Shown in pieces: positions 1 through 11,439 of a DNA stretch of 64,000 nt. Origin of the DNA: Epiperipatus broadwayi. Lineage: Eukaryota; Onychophora; Udeonychophora; Euonychophora; Peripatidae. The DNA lies in assembly GCA_028023455.1 (NCBI GenBank), contig JAQFVV010000072.1, forward strand, positions 3,678,501-3,742,500, given 5' to 3'. The position numbers were made by a program, and so were the translations under genes. Positions within the stretch are counted from its first letter, which is position 1. Every line of letters begins with the position of its first letter. A model generated the notes under the pieces. That model was not told the origin of the DNA. It made no database searches and saw only the letters and a program-made list of their open reading frames with translations.

Positions 1-533
1 AAGATTTTTTAAACTAAAGAAGTCAAACAAAAATGAACGTAAAGACAGAAATGCTATAACTGAACTCCTGCCTTCAGATATTTAAAGTAGATACATTCTA
101 AAATCTCTTGCATGAAATTAGCCTGTTTCTCAAATGTAATTTCAATAACATAGGACTAAATTTTAAATTAGTTCTTATATAATAATTTCTAAATTAAGTA
201 CAAAAAATAAAAAAAAAAAGGTTTACTTCTCAGAAATTGACGAGAAGCTTGAGAACCAAAAAAAAAGTTACGTCATGAGTTGCAGTCAATGGACTTTTGA
301 ACTCCAGAGCTTGTCATAAAGCAGTTAAAAAATTGTTGAATGCAATTTTATTTATCAGGTGAATAGGGGTGTGTGTGTGACAAAAATATGATCAAGGCTT
401 TGTAAAATTTTAAAGAAAAAGATACGCAAAGAAAAATAAATGAGGAAATTGAAAATAAAATATCAGCTTTAAAAAAAAACTGTAAAGTTTAATAAAAAAA
501 CAATCATATAACGATCTGTAAAAGACATAAAAT
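1..533. other. AT-rich non-coding stretch
   Basis: AT-rich sequence with A-tracts. I see no open frame with recognisable protein, no RNA gene and no repeat shared with the rest of the window until the LINE fragment that begins near 534. Confidence 0.6.
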
Positions 534-676
534 GAGCACATGTGAGATGGATGGATGAAATAAGAAAGTCTGCTGGGATGATGTAGAGAAAAGAGGGCTA
601 GAGATCAAAGAAGATGGATTGAATTTAAAGAGACCGTCCTGAAGTGAGTCGATAATAGTGATGATGATGAGCTGCT
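534..676 (+). mobile_element. RTE-clade LINE, 3'-terminal fragment
   Basis: This matches the last ~140 bp of the LINE at 35.35-41.37 kb (its 41220-41368 part) almost base for base. It decodes as ...HVRWMDEIRKSAG..., then RRWIEFKET. The fragment ends in a short TGATGATGA run, which is the 3' tail of this family. Everything upstream is missing, as expected of a strongly 5'-truncated LINE insertion. Two stops and base changes make it dead. Confidence 0.85.
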
Positions 677-885
677 TGAAAGGTCAAGTGATGTTCAAAT
701 ATCAAAATGATAGGTTGTCCATTGCAGCTCCTTTCATTTAATAAAATAGATTTTTTGGTATCGATGTTTTATTTTTTTAAATTCAATCAATATGAAACAC
801 AGACTTATAAAAAAAAAATACAGTTATATTTAATGTTCTTGATATTTTCAAATGGCTATTCTGATTCATAATGGATAAATCTTTT

Positions 886-989
886 TTTCATATGTCATAG
901 CATCGGCCGGGACGCGAACCCATAACCGTCTGCAACCAACTACTTGCTTGCAAGGCGGCTGCGATGACCTCTCGGCTAACAACGCTTGA
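886..989 (-). mobile_element. tRNA-Gly-derived SINE (copy 1)
   Basis: On the minus strand this reads as a tRNA-like head of ~85 nt, a short TATGACATATG tail and an A-tract. Box A (TAGCCGAGAGG) and box B (GGTTCGCGTCC) are clear, and the ends can pair as an acceptor stem. The copy is flanked by a 19-bp direct repeat (867-885 and 990-1008, CATAATGGATAAATCTTTT), a target-site duplication showing retroposition. The element is very small: a tRNA head and poly(A) with almost no body. Related copies are at 1530, 2345, 13032, 33141 and 48166. Confidence 0.85.
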
Positions 990-1529
990 CATAATGGATA
1001 AATCTTTTAAAAGCATAAATACTCTTATGCTAATTACTACCGCTTTCTAATCTGATAAGTATTATTATTTTGATATTCAATGGTTTTTACAATGCACTGA
1101 AAAACAAAGTTGAATTCTGAAAAATTTTAAAAACACTAACAAAAATCACATTTACTTTCTACGATCCATTGAGAAATTATTTTTATTTTGATGGCACTAA
1201 TTAAATTTCTAATTTTCTTCAGAAAGAGTTTGAAACGTTTTATATACTATACGCTATGTCAGCCAATGGCATTTGTCACAGCATTTGGGTCCAGAAACAA
1301 TTTTTACAGCTTTTTTCAAATAAATTTTTTTTTAATCACGATAATATTTATCAACTTTCTAACTTTCTTTTTCAAAATTATAGTTAAAATTATTATATAT
1401 ATGTAGAAGAATTCTGTTTTACGTTAAAGGATTCAACTATATTAACTTTTATCCCTTTTATAGAAATGAATTTCAATTTTTTTACTTTATTCAAATGAAA
1501 AAATGTATATTGTAGAAAATCCGTTACTT

Positions 1530-1643
1530 TTTTTTTTTTTAAAGTGTCATAGCATCGGCCGGGACGCGAACCCGCAACCCGGGCAACTGCCTGCTTAGTG
1601 CAAGGCAGTCGCGCTGACCTCTCGACCACCAACGCAAGACGAA
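1530..1643 (-). mobile_element. tRNA-Gly-derived SINE (copy 2)
   Basis: Minus-strand copy of the same family. It starts GCGTTGGTGG, and the 5' GCGTTGG can pair (with G-U wobbles) with the 3' CCGATGC as an acceptor stem. Box B is GGGTTCGCGTCCC. The head lines up with animal tRNA-Gly(UCC) apart from the anticodon loop, which has extra bases. A T-tract (poly(A) on the sense strand) follows. The flanking duplication AAAATCCGTTACTT is at 1516-1529 and 1644-1657. Of the family-A copies, this one best preserves the tRNA-Gly 5' end. Confidence 0.85.
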
Positions 1644-1657
1644 AAAATCCGTTACTT

Positions 1658-2328
1658 CGTTGATGAAATTTGTTTTTAATTATGCCGAAAGTTTAACCAT
1701 TTCAAATATAATGCAGTATTTTCCTTTTATACCAAATGTGAAAAAAATATTTCTTACATAATTTGACAATTTATGTTAAATCTATTAATACATTAATATG
1801 CCGTGACAAAACAGTACTAATTATGGCACCATTAATTAGGGTATGAATATATGAGGATTTCATGGCGATTAGTACAGTCACATGACTTTTCATAATTTGA
1901 ATTTCAAATTTGAATTAACATGAAAATTTTTTTCAGGTCACAAACAGACCTAGGATTATAATTTGGAAAACAAAGACAATAAGCTCAGTTGGTCAGTGAT
2001 GTGTTTTAACTGAAAACAAAAATACATCATAATATGTAGCCTTTACTGCTGTTTGGTCAAGATATATTGCCGTTATAAGGTAATGAATTCATGGTAAGCC
2101 CTTATCTTGTATATGTAAAACTGCTTTCATTTGCAGTGGAAATGACTTTATTTTTGAAAAAAAAATTAATTTCTATTTTATTTTTTTAGAGTTTAACTTC
2201 ATTACCATATTTTGAAATCATATAACAGTTACAACTGTTTCTTGGTTTTTTTTTTTTTTTCATTTTTAAAAGAAAAAAATTGCTTAGAGAATAAAATATA
2301 CTTTGCTTTGAATTTTAAAACTTGCTTC
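1658..2328. other. AT-rich non-coding stretch
   Basis: AT-rich sequence with A and T homopolymers. I see nothing coding and no window repeat. Confidence 0.5.
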
Positions 2329-2344
2329 AAAGATAACATTTTTT

Positions 2345-2443
2345 ATTAGCCGAGAGGTCATCCCAGTCGCCTTGCAAGTAAGTAGTTGTTTGCAGACGGT
2401 TGTGGGTTCGCGTCCTGGCTGATGCTATGACATATGGAAAAAA
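2345..2443 (+). mobile_element. tRNA-Gly-derived SINE (copy 3, 5'-truncated)
   Basis: Plus-strand copy that begins at TTAGCCGAGAGGTC, so the first ~10 nt of the head are missing. It then runs through box B to GATGCTATGACATATGG and an A-tract. The duplication AAAGATAACATTTTT flanks it (2329-2343 and 2444-2458). The truncation at the 5' end with an intact 3' A-tail fits target-primed reverse transcription. Confidence 0.85.
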
Positions 2444-2458
2444 AAAGATAACATTTTT

Positions 2459-3440
2459 AAATCAATTTTGAAAGTTAGTAGCAATAAATATGATGATAAG
2501 ATCATAAATTCAATCAATTTTAATAGGAAAAGAATTACACTCTATACACATACTGTACCGGTCGGATTTGTATGTCCACATAACAAGATCTAGCATCTAG
2601 GCAAGAGTACCTCGAATCCAATCGTGCGCAAGATACATAAGTCAGGAACACTCATGAATTCTGCCCTATTTGCCTATCTCCCAGATCTACCAACTTATGA
2701 GCAACAATCCCGATGATATCGATCTAATTTCATTTCTCACCGCCGGCATCGCTCATCGGAGACACAAAAAGACTCTAAGCTAACTTTAATGATAGACTAA
2801 CTTAAAAACAACTATAATTTAGGAGCAATGAAGGCTCGTGACCTTGCATATTAATTATGTATTTTAGCAGAGATCATCTAGTCATTATGAGCATAACTTA
2901 TAAATTAATAATAACTTAAATAAAAGAAAACAATGATTCGAGAAAGTATAATATATTTTAATATTTATTATATTAATAGCATAAATAAATGTGTCTGATT
3001 ATTTGTCAGACACTAGCCTCATAAATATGATATAATAACGGATTTCATAACTAAGATTCTCTTTGATTTACACATTAGGATTCAGATTTTATAATAACAT
3101 TACTTATACTTGCGGCGATGCCAATAATAAATACCTTACAGAATTAGCGCTATGAGAAACGTATTATTAAGATACTATTCCACCCCCAGAGAAACAAAAA
3201 TAGCATTTAACCGATTTGAATAAGAATAGTTTAACAAGCAAATATTACATCTTTATAGAATATAATTATTAAATTGGTTTATAAAGTGGCTGATGTGTGG
3301 GACAGCTAATGAATATTTATATTAATAATAAGTTTGTCGCAATGACGTGTATATTAAATAATGGGCATAGATGTCTGTTTTAGCAAAGTCACACTACTAC
3401 GGCTTATGGATGTTCATGGGTTTACTAGAAATATAATGAA
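2459..3440. other. Non-coding stretch with a less AT-rich patch
   Basis: Mostly AT-rich. The part at about 2560-2770 is visibly less AT-rich and reads through for ~30 codons in one plus frame (SNNPDDIDLISF near 2700), so it could be another decayed piece of the thrombospondin-repeat pseudogene just downstream. I cannot assign a domain to it. Confidence 0.35.
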
Positions 3441-3800
3441 AGGTGGTACGTGCATGGCGGCAGGCTTGGGTGGTCCAATTATGGATCCTGGAGTGTGCTT
3501 CATGAAGTTTATGGAACGAGAATTACCGATTTACTCTGCAAATGTTGGCAGGATCGGTTTAGAAATGAAGAGTGGTCGGCAATGCAATTATTGGGCTGGT
3601 TTTCCCAGATCGCTCTCCATATAACGCACACACATACAACCAAATATGTCCCCAGGGTGGTTTTACAGCCTGGTTCAAGGACATTGAGAATGACGATGGG
3701 GTTCGACTTAGCGAATACCTCCATGTTCGAGAGAAGCACAAATATATATAAAACGAAGTGGCCTATATGCATACAATGCTTGAGAAGAATGAAGCATAAA
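3441..3800 (+). pseudogene. Decayed gene fragment with two thrombospondin type-1 repeats
   Basis: The reading frame shifts at least twice, but the order of motifs is that of thrombospondin type-1 (TSP1) repeats. WSNYGSWSV (3471-3497, frame 3) is the classic first strand. The next frame gives ...SGRQC... near 3570-3590, like the GGxQC part of the repeat. A third frame gives NAHTYNQICPQGGFTAW from ~3620, the junction of one repeat (CNxHTC in live genes; the Cys codons here are changed to Tyr) with the next (GGFTAWxxW). A degenerate second repeat with DDGVRL and KHKY follows. TSP1 repeats are extracellular adhesion or matrix modules of secreted proteins (hemicentin, SCO-spondin and ADAMTS families), but the parent gene cannot be named. 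Stops and lost cysteines make it non-functional. Two TSP1 repeats on one uninterrupted strip are compatible with retrocopies or old exons. Confidence 0.55.
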
Positions 3801-6248
3801 TAGCTTTATAGACTATCTTACTTATTTAATACCCATAAATTATAGAATACCCTGCGTAATAGTGTGAATTAATTACTAAACAGGCATGGATGATAGATTT
3901 ACCTAAATAGATAATTTTAAGATATAAAGATTCCCCTCCCTTTTACTTTAAGTTATTCATAACTCCCCACACATTTCATAAATATCAATCTCGGTTAATA
4001 AGTGCCTTATGAAAGTAGATAAAATTGATACATAACTAACTGGGATGGTGGTAATAGTTGGGATAAAATATAGCTTTTATATATATACGATACATTAAAG
4101 TTAAAATAGCGCATTATTATTTAGAAAGAAAAAAATAAACATTTTTAGGAAAATGTTGATCTGTTTTCTATAGCAGATTTTATAATTTAATGACTTTATT
4201 TTCCAAAATCGCAAACACCTGCACAAGTTGACTTAAGACTTGTTTTTAATTAATTTATGTTCTTAATTATACCATAAGTAAAGGGTAAAAGAAAAAGAGA
4301 AAGTATATGTTAGCGATTTTAGATATTATTGGCATTTAAAAAAAAAAACCATAAATACATAAACATATTAACTAGAATTATTTGCCGCATGGAAATAAAG
4401 AGAAAATATATTAAAAGAGGCTTAATAAGGATCAGTTATATAGAGTTATATTATAAAAGTTATACAATAGGAAAACATTTAAGTATAGTATCAGAACAGA
4501 GCGTCAGGATTATAAAGAAGGCTGAATTTGATAATTAAGAGCAGCTAAAGTTCTTTTACCTTGCTGTCTGGAATAGCAGTCCTTGATGCAAATAATGTTC
4601 ATCATCATTAGTTCACTAGATCTAGGGTTTAAATACGACATGATAGGTAGCATTTACTTTATCGGCATACATTTAGAGTTCATTAGTATGGGATACGGAG
4701 CTTTGTTATGGGAAAAGCATATTGGAATGAAGGGGAAGATGAAATTTCCCCTACTCATGGCACATTGGGTGAAAATTAAAATTGACGTGGATTTGGTTTT
4801 GCATCATCATATTTTGGTTGTCTCTCCTCCCTTTTGAATTCAAATCCAGCAGTATTTATACTTCTATTTTGGTGATGTAGCATAGCAACTACTGCTGGAC
4901 CTGAGGCATTTTAAGCACTTAACGTACAGCTAAAATCGGCTGACCGGATCCTTTCTTATCTTGTAAGACTTTTGAAACAATGCAATTCTGTTATCAGTTT
5001 CTCGAACGATTGTTTTAAAATAAGTCTTATGATTTTAAAACAAGCTGGCATGGACAAAATTTCCACTAATGGGTTTATTTACTATTACAAAATTGTAATC
5101 TTTTTACTTTTAACTAATGGGCTTTTCCGGGTAATTGTTTTCGAGAGACTTTTTAAAAGAATTGCATCATTTCTGACTGCTAAATTAAATATAGAAAATA
5201 ATGAGTTTCATATATGATTTTAAATACAATTTATATATAACATAATTTTAACGATTTATTAGCAATCTCCTACACTGAAATATATATATAGATTTATCAT
5301 TTACGCACGTATACACATGAAAATAAGATTAAATATTTATTTATTAAAATGGTTTTAGATTAAGATATATAAATATCCACATTATTTATGTTACAATACT
5401 AAAGCAAAAGAAATATACGTATTAATAAATATACATATATGTAAGGGTGGGTTTGAACATAGTTAGATGGTAGGAGATTGGATGTGGGCTGTGAAGCAGG
5501 ATCTGAGCATCAGATCATCTGCTTCAATATGCTGTAATGCTATTTTAATACTTTAATGATGTTTTGCTGAATAAGAAGGATACTCTCAAACCAAAGTACA
5601 AGATGGAGACTTTGAAAAGTTAAGAGTGATCATCTTATCTTTGTACCTAAAATCACTTATATAAGCCAATAAAGAATCTTGGAATGAGAGCATGAAGGTC
5701 TTCCTTTAATCACATATGTTTTTCATTAAATTGGACATATAAAATGAATGAACAATAAAAGATTTCATAAAAGGGCATTTTATAATGAACTTGAGCATGG
5801 ATTTCATGGGAAGGAAAAACCCTTTCTATGTTATACGGATTATCTCAAAGACATGAACTGTTTCCATTGAAAAGATATGGCAAAGAGTAGAATACATTGG
5901 AAAGCCACAATTAAAACTGGTGCAGTGGTATTTCAGAAAGAAATGTTTTCTGCTGAGAAAATTAAAAGACAACATTGTAAAATAGCAAGTAAACAGAGGA
6001 ATGGATCAGCATTTCTGTATTCTGGATGTATCGTGGTTCGGAAATTGGTCTATAGTCATTATGCAAAACTCAATTCTAAATTTCCTTTCACTCCTTTCTT
6101 TCCTGTTTTTTTTTTTCTGAGTTGATTTTAAATGAATCTTTATTAATATTATATATATAAAAAAACAACAATTAAACTGACACTGTTCAGTTATTTACAT
6201 AATTAAAAAAAATATTAACATTTATTAATCATCATTACGAAAGTTATA
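3801..6248. other. Non-coding, possible third TSP1 relic near 4690-4910
   Basis: Mostly AT-rich. Around 4750-4850 one plus frame reads THGTLGEN, stops, then GFGFASSYFGCLSS and LLNSNPAV. This resembles a badly eroded TSP1 repeat in line with the one at 3.44-3.80 kb, but it is weak. The sequence at 5780-6080 is less AT-rich and open for ~80 codons (from 5877) without a family I recognise. Nothing else was found. Confidence 0.3.
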
Positions 6249-6585
6249 CATCATCATCATCAGCCATTATCACTCCCCTGCAGGATGGTCTCTCCAAGCT
6301 CAATCCATCTTCTTCGATTTCTAACCTCTCTTCTCCACATCTCTCCAATACGCTTCCTAATTTCATTCATCCATCTCACATGTGATTTCTTTCTATGTCT
6401 TTATCTTTTGGAATCCAGTTTAAGATTTGAATTGTCCATGTACTATCATCTCTTCCAGCAATATGCCCATCCCAACTTGACTTCAGTCCTTTATTTCTTT
6501 CAATATCAATAACACCTGTTTGTTCACTCACCCACGTATTTCGTTTTCGATCTCTTAATTCTACCAAAAGCATTCCGATCAAGTT
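6249..6585 (-). mobile_element. RTE-clade LINE, 3'-terminal fragment
   Basis: On the minus strand it decodes as LRDRKRNTWVSEQTGV, then SSWDGHIAGRDDSTW, then LNWIPKD, lining up with RDWKHNVWVREHTGV, WSWAGHIAKRDDNRW and LNWIPRD in the LINE at 35-41 kb. It ends in the family's (TGA)n tail, seen here as CATCATCATCATCA at 6249-6262. It is 5'-truncated just inside the C-terminal domain and carries stops. Confidence 0.85.
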
Positions 6586-7116
6586 TATTTTTTCTTATTA
6601 TACATATAATAAAAAAAAATTAAAAAAGGAAACAAAAACAATCGTGTTTTTTTTTTTTTAAAAAAAACAATTTATGAATGGCTGTGGTACTGGTAATGAG
6701 ACAAGACTCCAAATGACTGTGCCAAAATCTGGTGTTTGATTTTTTTATTTTATTAAATTTAATATAGTGATTGAAGTTTCAGTAATGTAGGATTAGAAAC
6801 CAGAGAGTGAAAAGGATAAAGGTGATTATTCTAGTTTAGGTAAATAATCCATGACATGTTATTAATTGGTACATTTAGGGAAGTGTTAGGAATAAATGAT
6901 AGCAGATATTACAATTGTAAAAAAGATCACCCAAATATAAAGGGTTCTATAGCTATTTTTCCTCTTCGATCAAAAAACAGATAACATCAATATTTGTATG
7001 GATCATTCTGTCACAAAAAAATCATTAGTAGGTAGATCTTAGATTTATTTTTGATTAAGAAATTTCACATAATAATACTTGAATTTTCTTACTATATACT
7101 GATTAATAAAAATAGA
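6586..7116. other. AT-rich non-coding stretch
   Basis: AT-rich, with A/T homopolymers around 6610-6670. I see nothing coding. Confidence 0.5.
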
Positions 7117-7524
7117 AAAGATTGACAATGTTAGATGATGTAAGAGATGGGAAAAGTTATTTGGAATTGAAGAGCTGGTAATGAAGAAAACAGAATGGGA
7201 AAATGGATGCATTGATGATGTCATTTGTCTCTGGACCTGTCAATAATAAGGATGAAAAAGATTGACATTGTTAGATGATATAAGAGATGGGAAGAGTTGT
7301 GTGGAATTGAAGAGCGGGTAATGAAAAAAACAGAATGGGAAAATGGATGAATTGATGATGTGATTTGTCTCTGGACCTGTCAATAATAAGGATGGAAAAA
7401 ATTGACATTGTTAGATGATATAAGAGATGGGAAGAGTTGTGTGGAATTGAAGAGCTGGTAATGAAGAGAACAGAATGGGAAAATGGATGAATTAATTGAT
7501 GATGTGATTTGTCTCTGGACCTGT
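7117..7524. repeat. Three-copy 140-bp tandem repeat
   Basis: The motif ATTGACAATG/ATTGACATTG starts at 7121, 7261 and 7401, an exact 140-bp period. Each unit runs through GAGATGGGA, GGAATTGAAGAGC and TGGACCTGTC. The third copy has a 4-bp insertion (ATTA) and ends at 7524. Copies 2 and 3 differ by few bases and copy 1 is more diverged. The open frames on its minus strand merely reflect the repeat. I see no ribozyme core or tRNA boxes in the unit. Confidence 0.9.
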
Positions 7525-8464
7525 CCATGGGACAGAATATTGATTGATTGATATTGGTTAATAGACAAGTAAGAATGAAAGTTGATTATATTACCAGACT
7601 TAGAACTGTAATCCAATTCAAACGCTTTCCAATATCTGATTTTTTTCTTCGGAAAAACAGCTATAAAACGATAAGCAAGTATGGATAAACCTAGTCAAAG
7701 TATATATGATTGTAGAGCTATTAATTAATTATTAAACAATAGAAATCAAAAGCAGCATTAATGGAAAGTAAGAGTGGAGAAGCAATTTAAACCTCTCACT
7801 ACTTCACATTTTAAATCAATACATTTAAAAGGTAATTAAGAATAAATAAATAAAAATCTTAAAAATATATAGAAATAAATTTAAGTTACACATAAAAGTG
7901 ATGGCAATATTTTTTTCATTTTTTTTTCATATTCTGGACATTCTATATCAACTAATTTATCAATTTAGTAAATAATTGATAAGAAATAGTGAGTCATATC
8001 TGTAAATTAATGGTTTGTGGGTTGCTGCGGGCTGAATTAAGAGATATAGAAAAAAAAGTTTTTTTCCTCCCCCTGTTTTTTTTTTTTTTTGAAAAAAGAA
8101 AAAATGAGGGTGAAATAGATAACAAAGCTTTTTGTTAATTGAGAGAATTTTTGAGAAAGATAAAACAATCAATAATAATTATTTTCGTAATCCAATTTTC
8201 TAATGGTTAATTTTTTTAATATTAATATTATTGCAAAATATTGATAGTAATACTACCATTAATTATCCAATAGAATATTAACAACAAATAATATATTCTT
8301 GAGAAGGCGTTAAATTATATATATAACCAAGTCACTTTTATATAAGCTTTATAAATAAAATTAAATAACTATTTTTATAAATTTCAGTTTATTTACTGCC
8401 GATAATTCACTTTATTTTATTTATTAGAAATAATATCTTTTTTATTAGTGAGAAAAGAAATGGC
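7525..8464. other. AT-rich non-coding stretch
   Basis: AT-rich with long A/T tracts (7910-7930, 8075-8105). No coding or RNA feature was recognised. Confidence 0.5.
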
Positions 8465-8580
8465 TTTAGAGCTCTGGATTTCATAAAAAATTCGTGCATC
8501 TGCGAGCGCTAGAATCGATCCCGGAATCGATTGGATTCCATGTCAGAGCTCTATCAACTACGCCAAACCGCGCAGAACAA
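8465..8580 (-). mobile_element. tRNA-like sequence (SINE head or tRNA pseudogene)
   Basis: On the minus strand there is a good box A (TGGCGTAGTTGATAGAGC) and, ~30 nt later, a box-B-like GGGATCGATTC. The ends (TGCGCGG and GCTCGCA) pair partly, as in an acceptor stem. An A/T-rich tail follows. It differs from the tRNA-Gly SINEs and is unique in the window. A degenerate tRNA gene or a second SINE family would both fit. I could not see a clear target duplication. Confidence 0.45.
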
Positions 8581-9319
8581 ATTTGAAGAGACCTCAGCTT
8601 CAATCATACAGTGTAGTAAACATTTTACTGTTATTCCCATAGCATAAGAAAAAGTTGACAAATCATTCTACGGAGTTATGTATTTCTTCAGTTGCCTTGG
8701 AACACCGCCATTAAACGTATTACACAGTATACTGAAATGACATCACTTCATCTATTTGTTTATTATATACTATATTTGAACTGCTTTTCATATCACTTTA
8801 TTTCTTTTTTAATCTTTCTCCATCTTTCATCACTCCAAGTCTGAATCCATACACTTTTTAATGTAAGAGATTTTTATTACTATAACTCACACAAAAAAGA
8901 ATTAATGTTAGCACCTAGATAATCATGGTATAACTGGAAGTATCCTTGTTACTATACACGAGACAAGTCACAGAATAGCAAGAAGTGTCACTCTACCTAC
9001 TCAGGAGACAAACAGTCATTGTATAGCTGGAAGTGATAGGTAAAACCAAATAGTGGAGACAACACGAGTATTGCCGTTCAGGTTTGACAGTAAATTGTTG
9101 TTGTCTCCCTTTACTTTCAACTGGATTGATCATTTATAACCAGATTGCTGTCTATAATAAAAACAATTAAATTCACAGAGTGATCATCAACCATTGGCCT
9201 GTTACTGCCATTGCCTATGTGTTGCATATACATATCTCTATTCGTCTACAGTGACGAATGTTCGATCCAAACAAGATAAGATTAAATCTGGATTAGTCCA
9301 TTAATTGAAGGTAATAACA
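8581..9319. other. Non-coding stretch with a short internal repeat
   Basis: Around 8925-9040 the phrase TATA(A/G)CTGGAAGT occurs twice about 95 bp apart within less AT-rich sequence. I could not identify it. The rest is AT-rich. Confidence 0.4.
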
Positions 9320-9605
9320 GGCAAAACTCTCCATACAGTAGTGCTACCCAGGGCAAGCCAGAGTAATCAATAAATGCAAAAAGGTTTGTGCATAAAATCC
9401 CTATCTAGTGCCTAATTTCTAGCTTGGGGCTTTCATCTGTAAGGACCTTGGATCTGAAAGTACTAAACCTAGATCTGAGGATATTGGATGAGTAGGCACT
9501 TTTATGAACAAACCTTTTTGCATCCATTGATTATTCTGGCTCACACTGGATGGCACTCCTATAGGGAGAATTTGTGTAAACAAAGGAAATGGTGATCATG
9601 TGATA
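9320..9605. mobile_element. Family C foldback element, degenerate ribozymes (copy C1)
   Basis: An inverted repeat. The left part (AAACTCTCCATACAGTAGTG, then CAAAAAGGTTTGTGC) reappears reversed on the right (CAAACCTTTTTGCATCCATTGATTA, then TATAGGGAGAATTTG). Family members are at 31.9 and 34.6 kb. The minus-strand ribozyme region (about 9408-9450) keeps GAAA and most of stem II but has CAGATGA instead of CTGATGA and has lost the stem III/cleavage block, so it is dead. The plus-strand arm (about 9455-9495) is also eroded. Confidence 0.6.
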
Positions 9606-10829
9606 GTTGACAGTTGAGAAATAACATTCCCTCCTCCATCATCATGATTTTGAACTTTTTATTATCAAATATATTAATTGCATCATACTGATTGAATTAC
9701 TTTAAAATATGCACTAAAAATCTAAACAAAACATTTAAATTTATAAGCACAGACAAATGAAAATAATTCTCTTCGATCTTGAAAAGAATACATAGAGGTT
9801 CCGAATTTATGTTTAAAGTTCAGTTTACGATAGACATTTTTGGTTGAATGTTATCTAACATATTGAAAATGAATTTGATGTAGGATTAGGGAACATGTAT
9901 TTTCTCAAAGTTCTTTAAAACCTTTACTAAAGATGCCCCCCCTCCATGAATACCCTATGCCAATTCACATACTCATTATACAAAAACTTATATTATCCAA
10001 ACAAAACTTCAAAAATGATTGTTAACTTTTTACAAGAAACAATTTACACTGAATTATATTTTAATGTTTATGCATCTACATAAAATGTAAGATAGTGCTT
10101 ATCTAAATTTTTTGCAGAGTCTGGGTTTATATTGAAGGGATACAAGATTTATTCTCGAAATCTAAAAAAATTAGTTGCTATTAGCCTAACAAATAATGTT
10201 ACTACTAGAAGAAATAAACTGGTAGCTATTAGATTCATGAATACTGGATTTAAAATGATGCTCTAGCAAACTAGTCAGAAGAATGTTCTATCTTCACATA
10301 TTTGCTGGTCTAACCAATGGAGTTTAATAAAATGGGAATTAAACTGACAAACTTTAAATGTATGGAAGCTGAATTTATGAATTAAAGATTATTAGTTCAA
10401 TTCCTGTGCTAGCCCTGTCATGGACTGGCCAGAAATATCGAAAGAAAAGAGATAAATGCAATTTAGAAATGTTGTACTTTATACTAACCCATGTGTTATC
10501 ATTTAGCAATTGAATATATTTGAAAAAGGATAATTAAGATTTGAATTTTTCTAAAAACATTTAACTTTTCTGCAAGGTTATAGATGAAGTGCAGGTGAAT
10601 GTTACAATTGATGATTTGTTAAGCTGCTTTCAGAGGAGGTTATATTTATCTGTTTAATGAAGTTTATTTAAACACTCGGTTCACTGATCAATGAAAAATG
10701 TGGCTAACCACGATTCTTAAGGTGAATCACATTTACTTAGTTTTCTCCATTATTTTATTTCTATTTTTTAAAAAAACTATTTCTCCTCTTTTAAAAAAAT
10801 CCACCAATTTTTTTTTCTTTTCATTAAGT
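9606..10829. other. Non-coding stretch with a family E fragment
   Basis: Near 10475-10545 the sequence resembles 15146-15215 and one arm of the 15.8-kb palindrome (TACTAACC, then AATTGAATATATTTGAAAA), so it is an old interspersed repeat (family E). A box-B-like TAGTTCAATTCCTG lies at about 10391-10404. Nothing coding was found. Confidence 0.35.
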
Positions 10830-10831
10830 AT

Positions 10832-10970
10832 ATCCCACAACCGACCCTACCATTGCTTAACTGCAATGATCAAATGGGAACCAGTGTGCTCGCGTAGTAC
10901 GGCCGTTGGCATACTATGTAGATCACTGCAGTTAACCAATGTTAAGCTCAGTTAGTACTGTTCATTTCCT
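10832..10970. pseudogene. Head-to-head pair of 5S rRNA-derived sequences
   Basis: Minus strand, 10905 down to ~10832: it starts ACGGCCGTACTACG, continues through CTGGTTC, then GATCATTGCAGTTAAGCAA and GGGTCGG. This follows the order of animal 5S rRNA (ACGGCCATACCAC, CCGGTTCTCGT, GATCACCGAAGTTAAGCAAC, CGGG). Plus strand, ~10898-10970: TACGGCC, then ATACTATG, GATCACTGCAGTTAA and GTTAGTACT, again in 5S order but lacking the middle. The two copies share the palindromic ACGGCCGT centre. Both are diverged, so they are pseudogenes or remnants of a 5S-derived (SINE3-like) retroposon rather than working genes. Box-C-like internal promoter sequence is partly kept. Confidence 0.6.
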
Positions 10971-11426
10971 GAGGTATGTTGCTTATGTTCTCTATTTTTT
11001 TTTTTTTAATCCTAAATACTCACTTCTTCCAAATTAAAAAAAAAATAATCTGGTTATGATTCTCATAATTTTATAAAAGGTATTCTAGACTTCCAGCTTC
11101 TATAACGTAAATGTGAATTGAAACTTGGTGAGACTTTTTCTTCTGTGAGACTTGAATAACATCAAATGTAAATTATTATGGTTTTTTTATTATCATATGC
11201 TCTTAATAAATGGGGGGGGGGGTTCTTCAATTAATAAACAATAAAGGTATTATAATAAAATAATTTCCTTAGTGAAATATTTTCAATTTAAGTTATACAT
11301 ATGTATTATACACAATATTTTAGCCTGTTGAGCTTATTAGATATTATATATACAAAGATTTTTGATGAATATATTATATATATAATTAGGATTTCTATTA
11401 TAATAAATTGAATGTAAAGATTCTTT
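10971..11426. other. AT-rich non-coding stretch with a G-run
   Basis: AT-rich. A run of ten G residues lies near 11213-11222. Nothing else is recognisable. Confidence 0.5.
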
Positions 11427-11439
11427 AAATTATATACTT

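Noticed and set aside
1188-1406. 72-codon plus-strand open frame rich in Phe/Ile/Lys
   Set aside because: Composition is that of AT-rich non-coding DNA; no motif, no splice or regulatory context.
5490-5535. Possible family G ribozyme piece (GAAGCAGATGATCTGATG on the minus strand)
   Set aside because: The stem III-like part is similar but no CTGATGA, stem II or paired stem I is present.
7271-7616. Overlapping minus-strand open frames
   Set aside because: Shadows of the 140-bp tandem repeat.
10832-10970. Functional 5S rRNA gene
   Set aside because: Too many changes and missing segments; two incomplete inverted copies.
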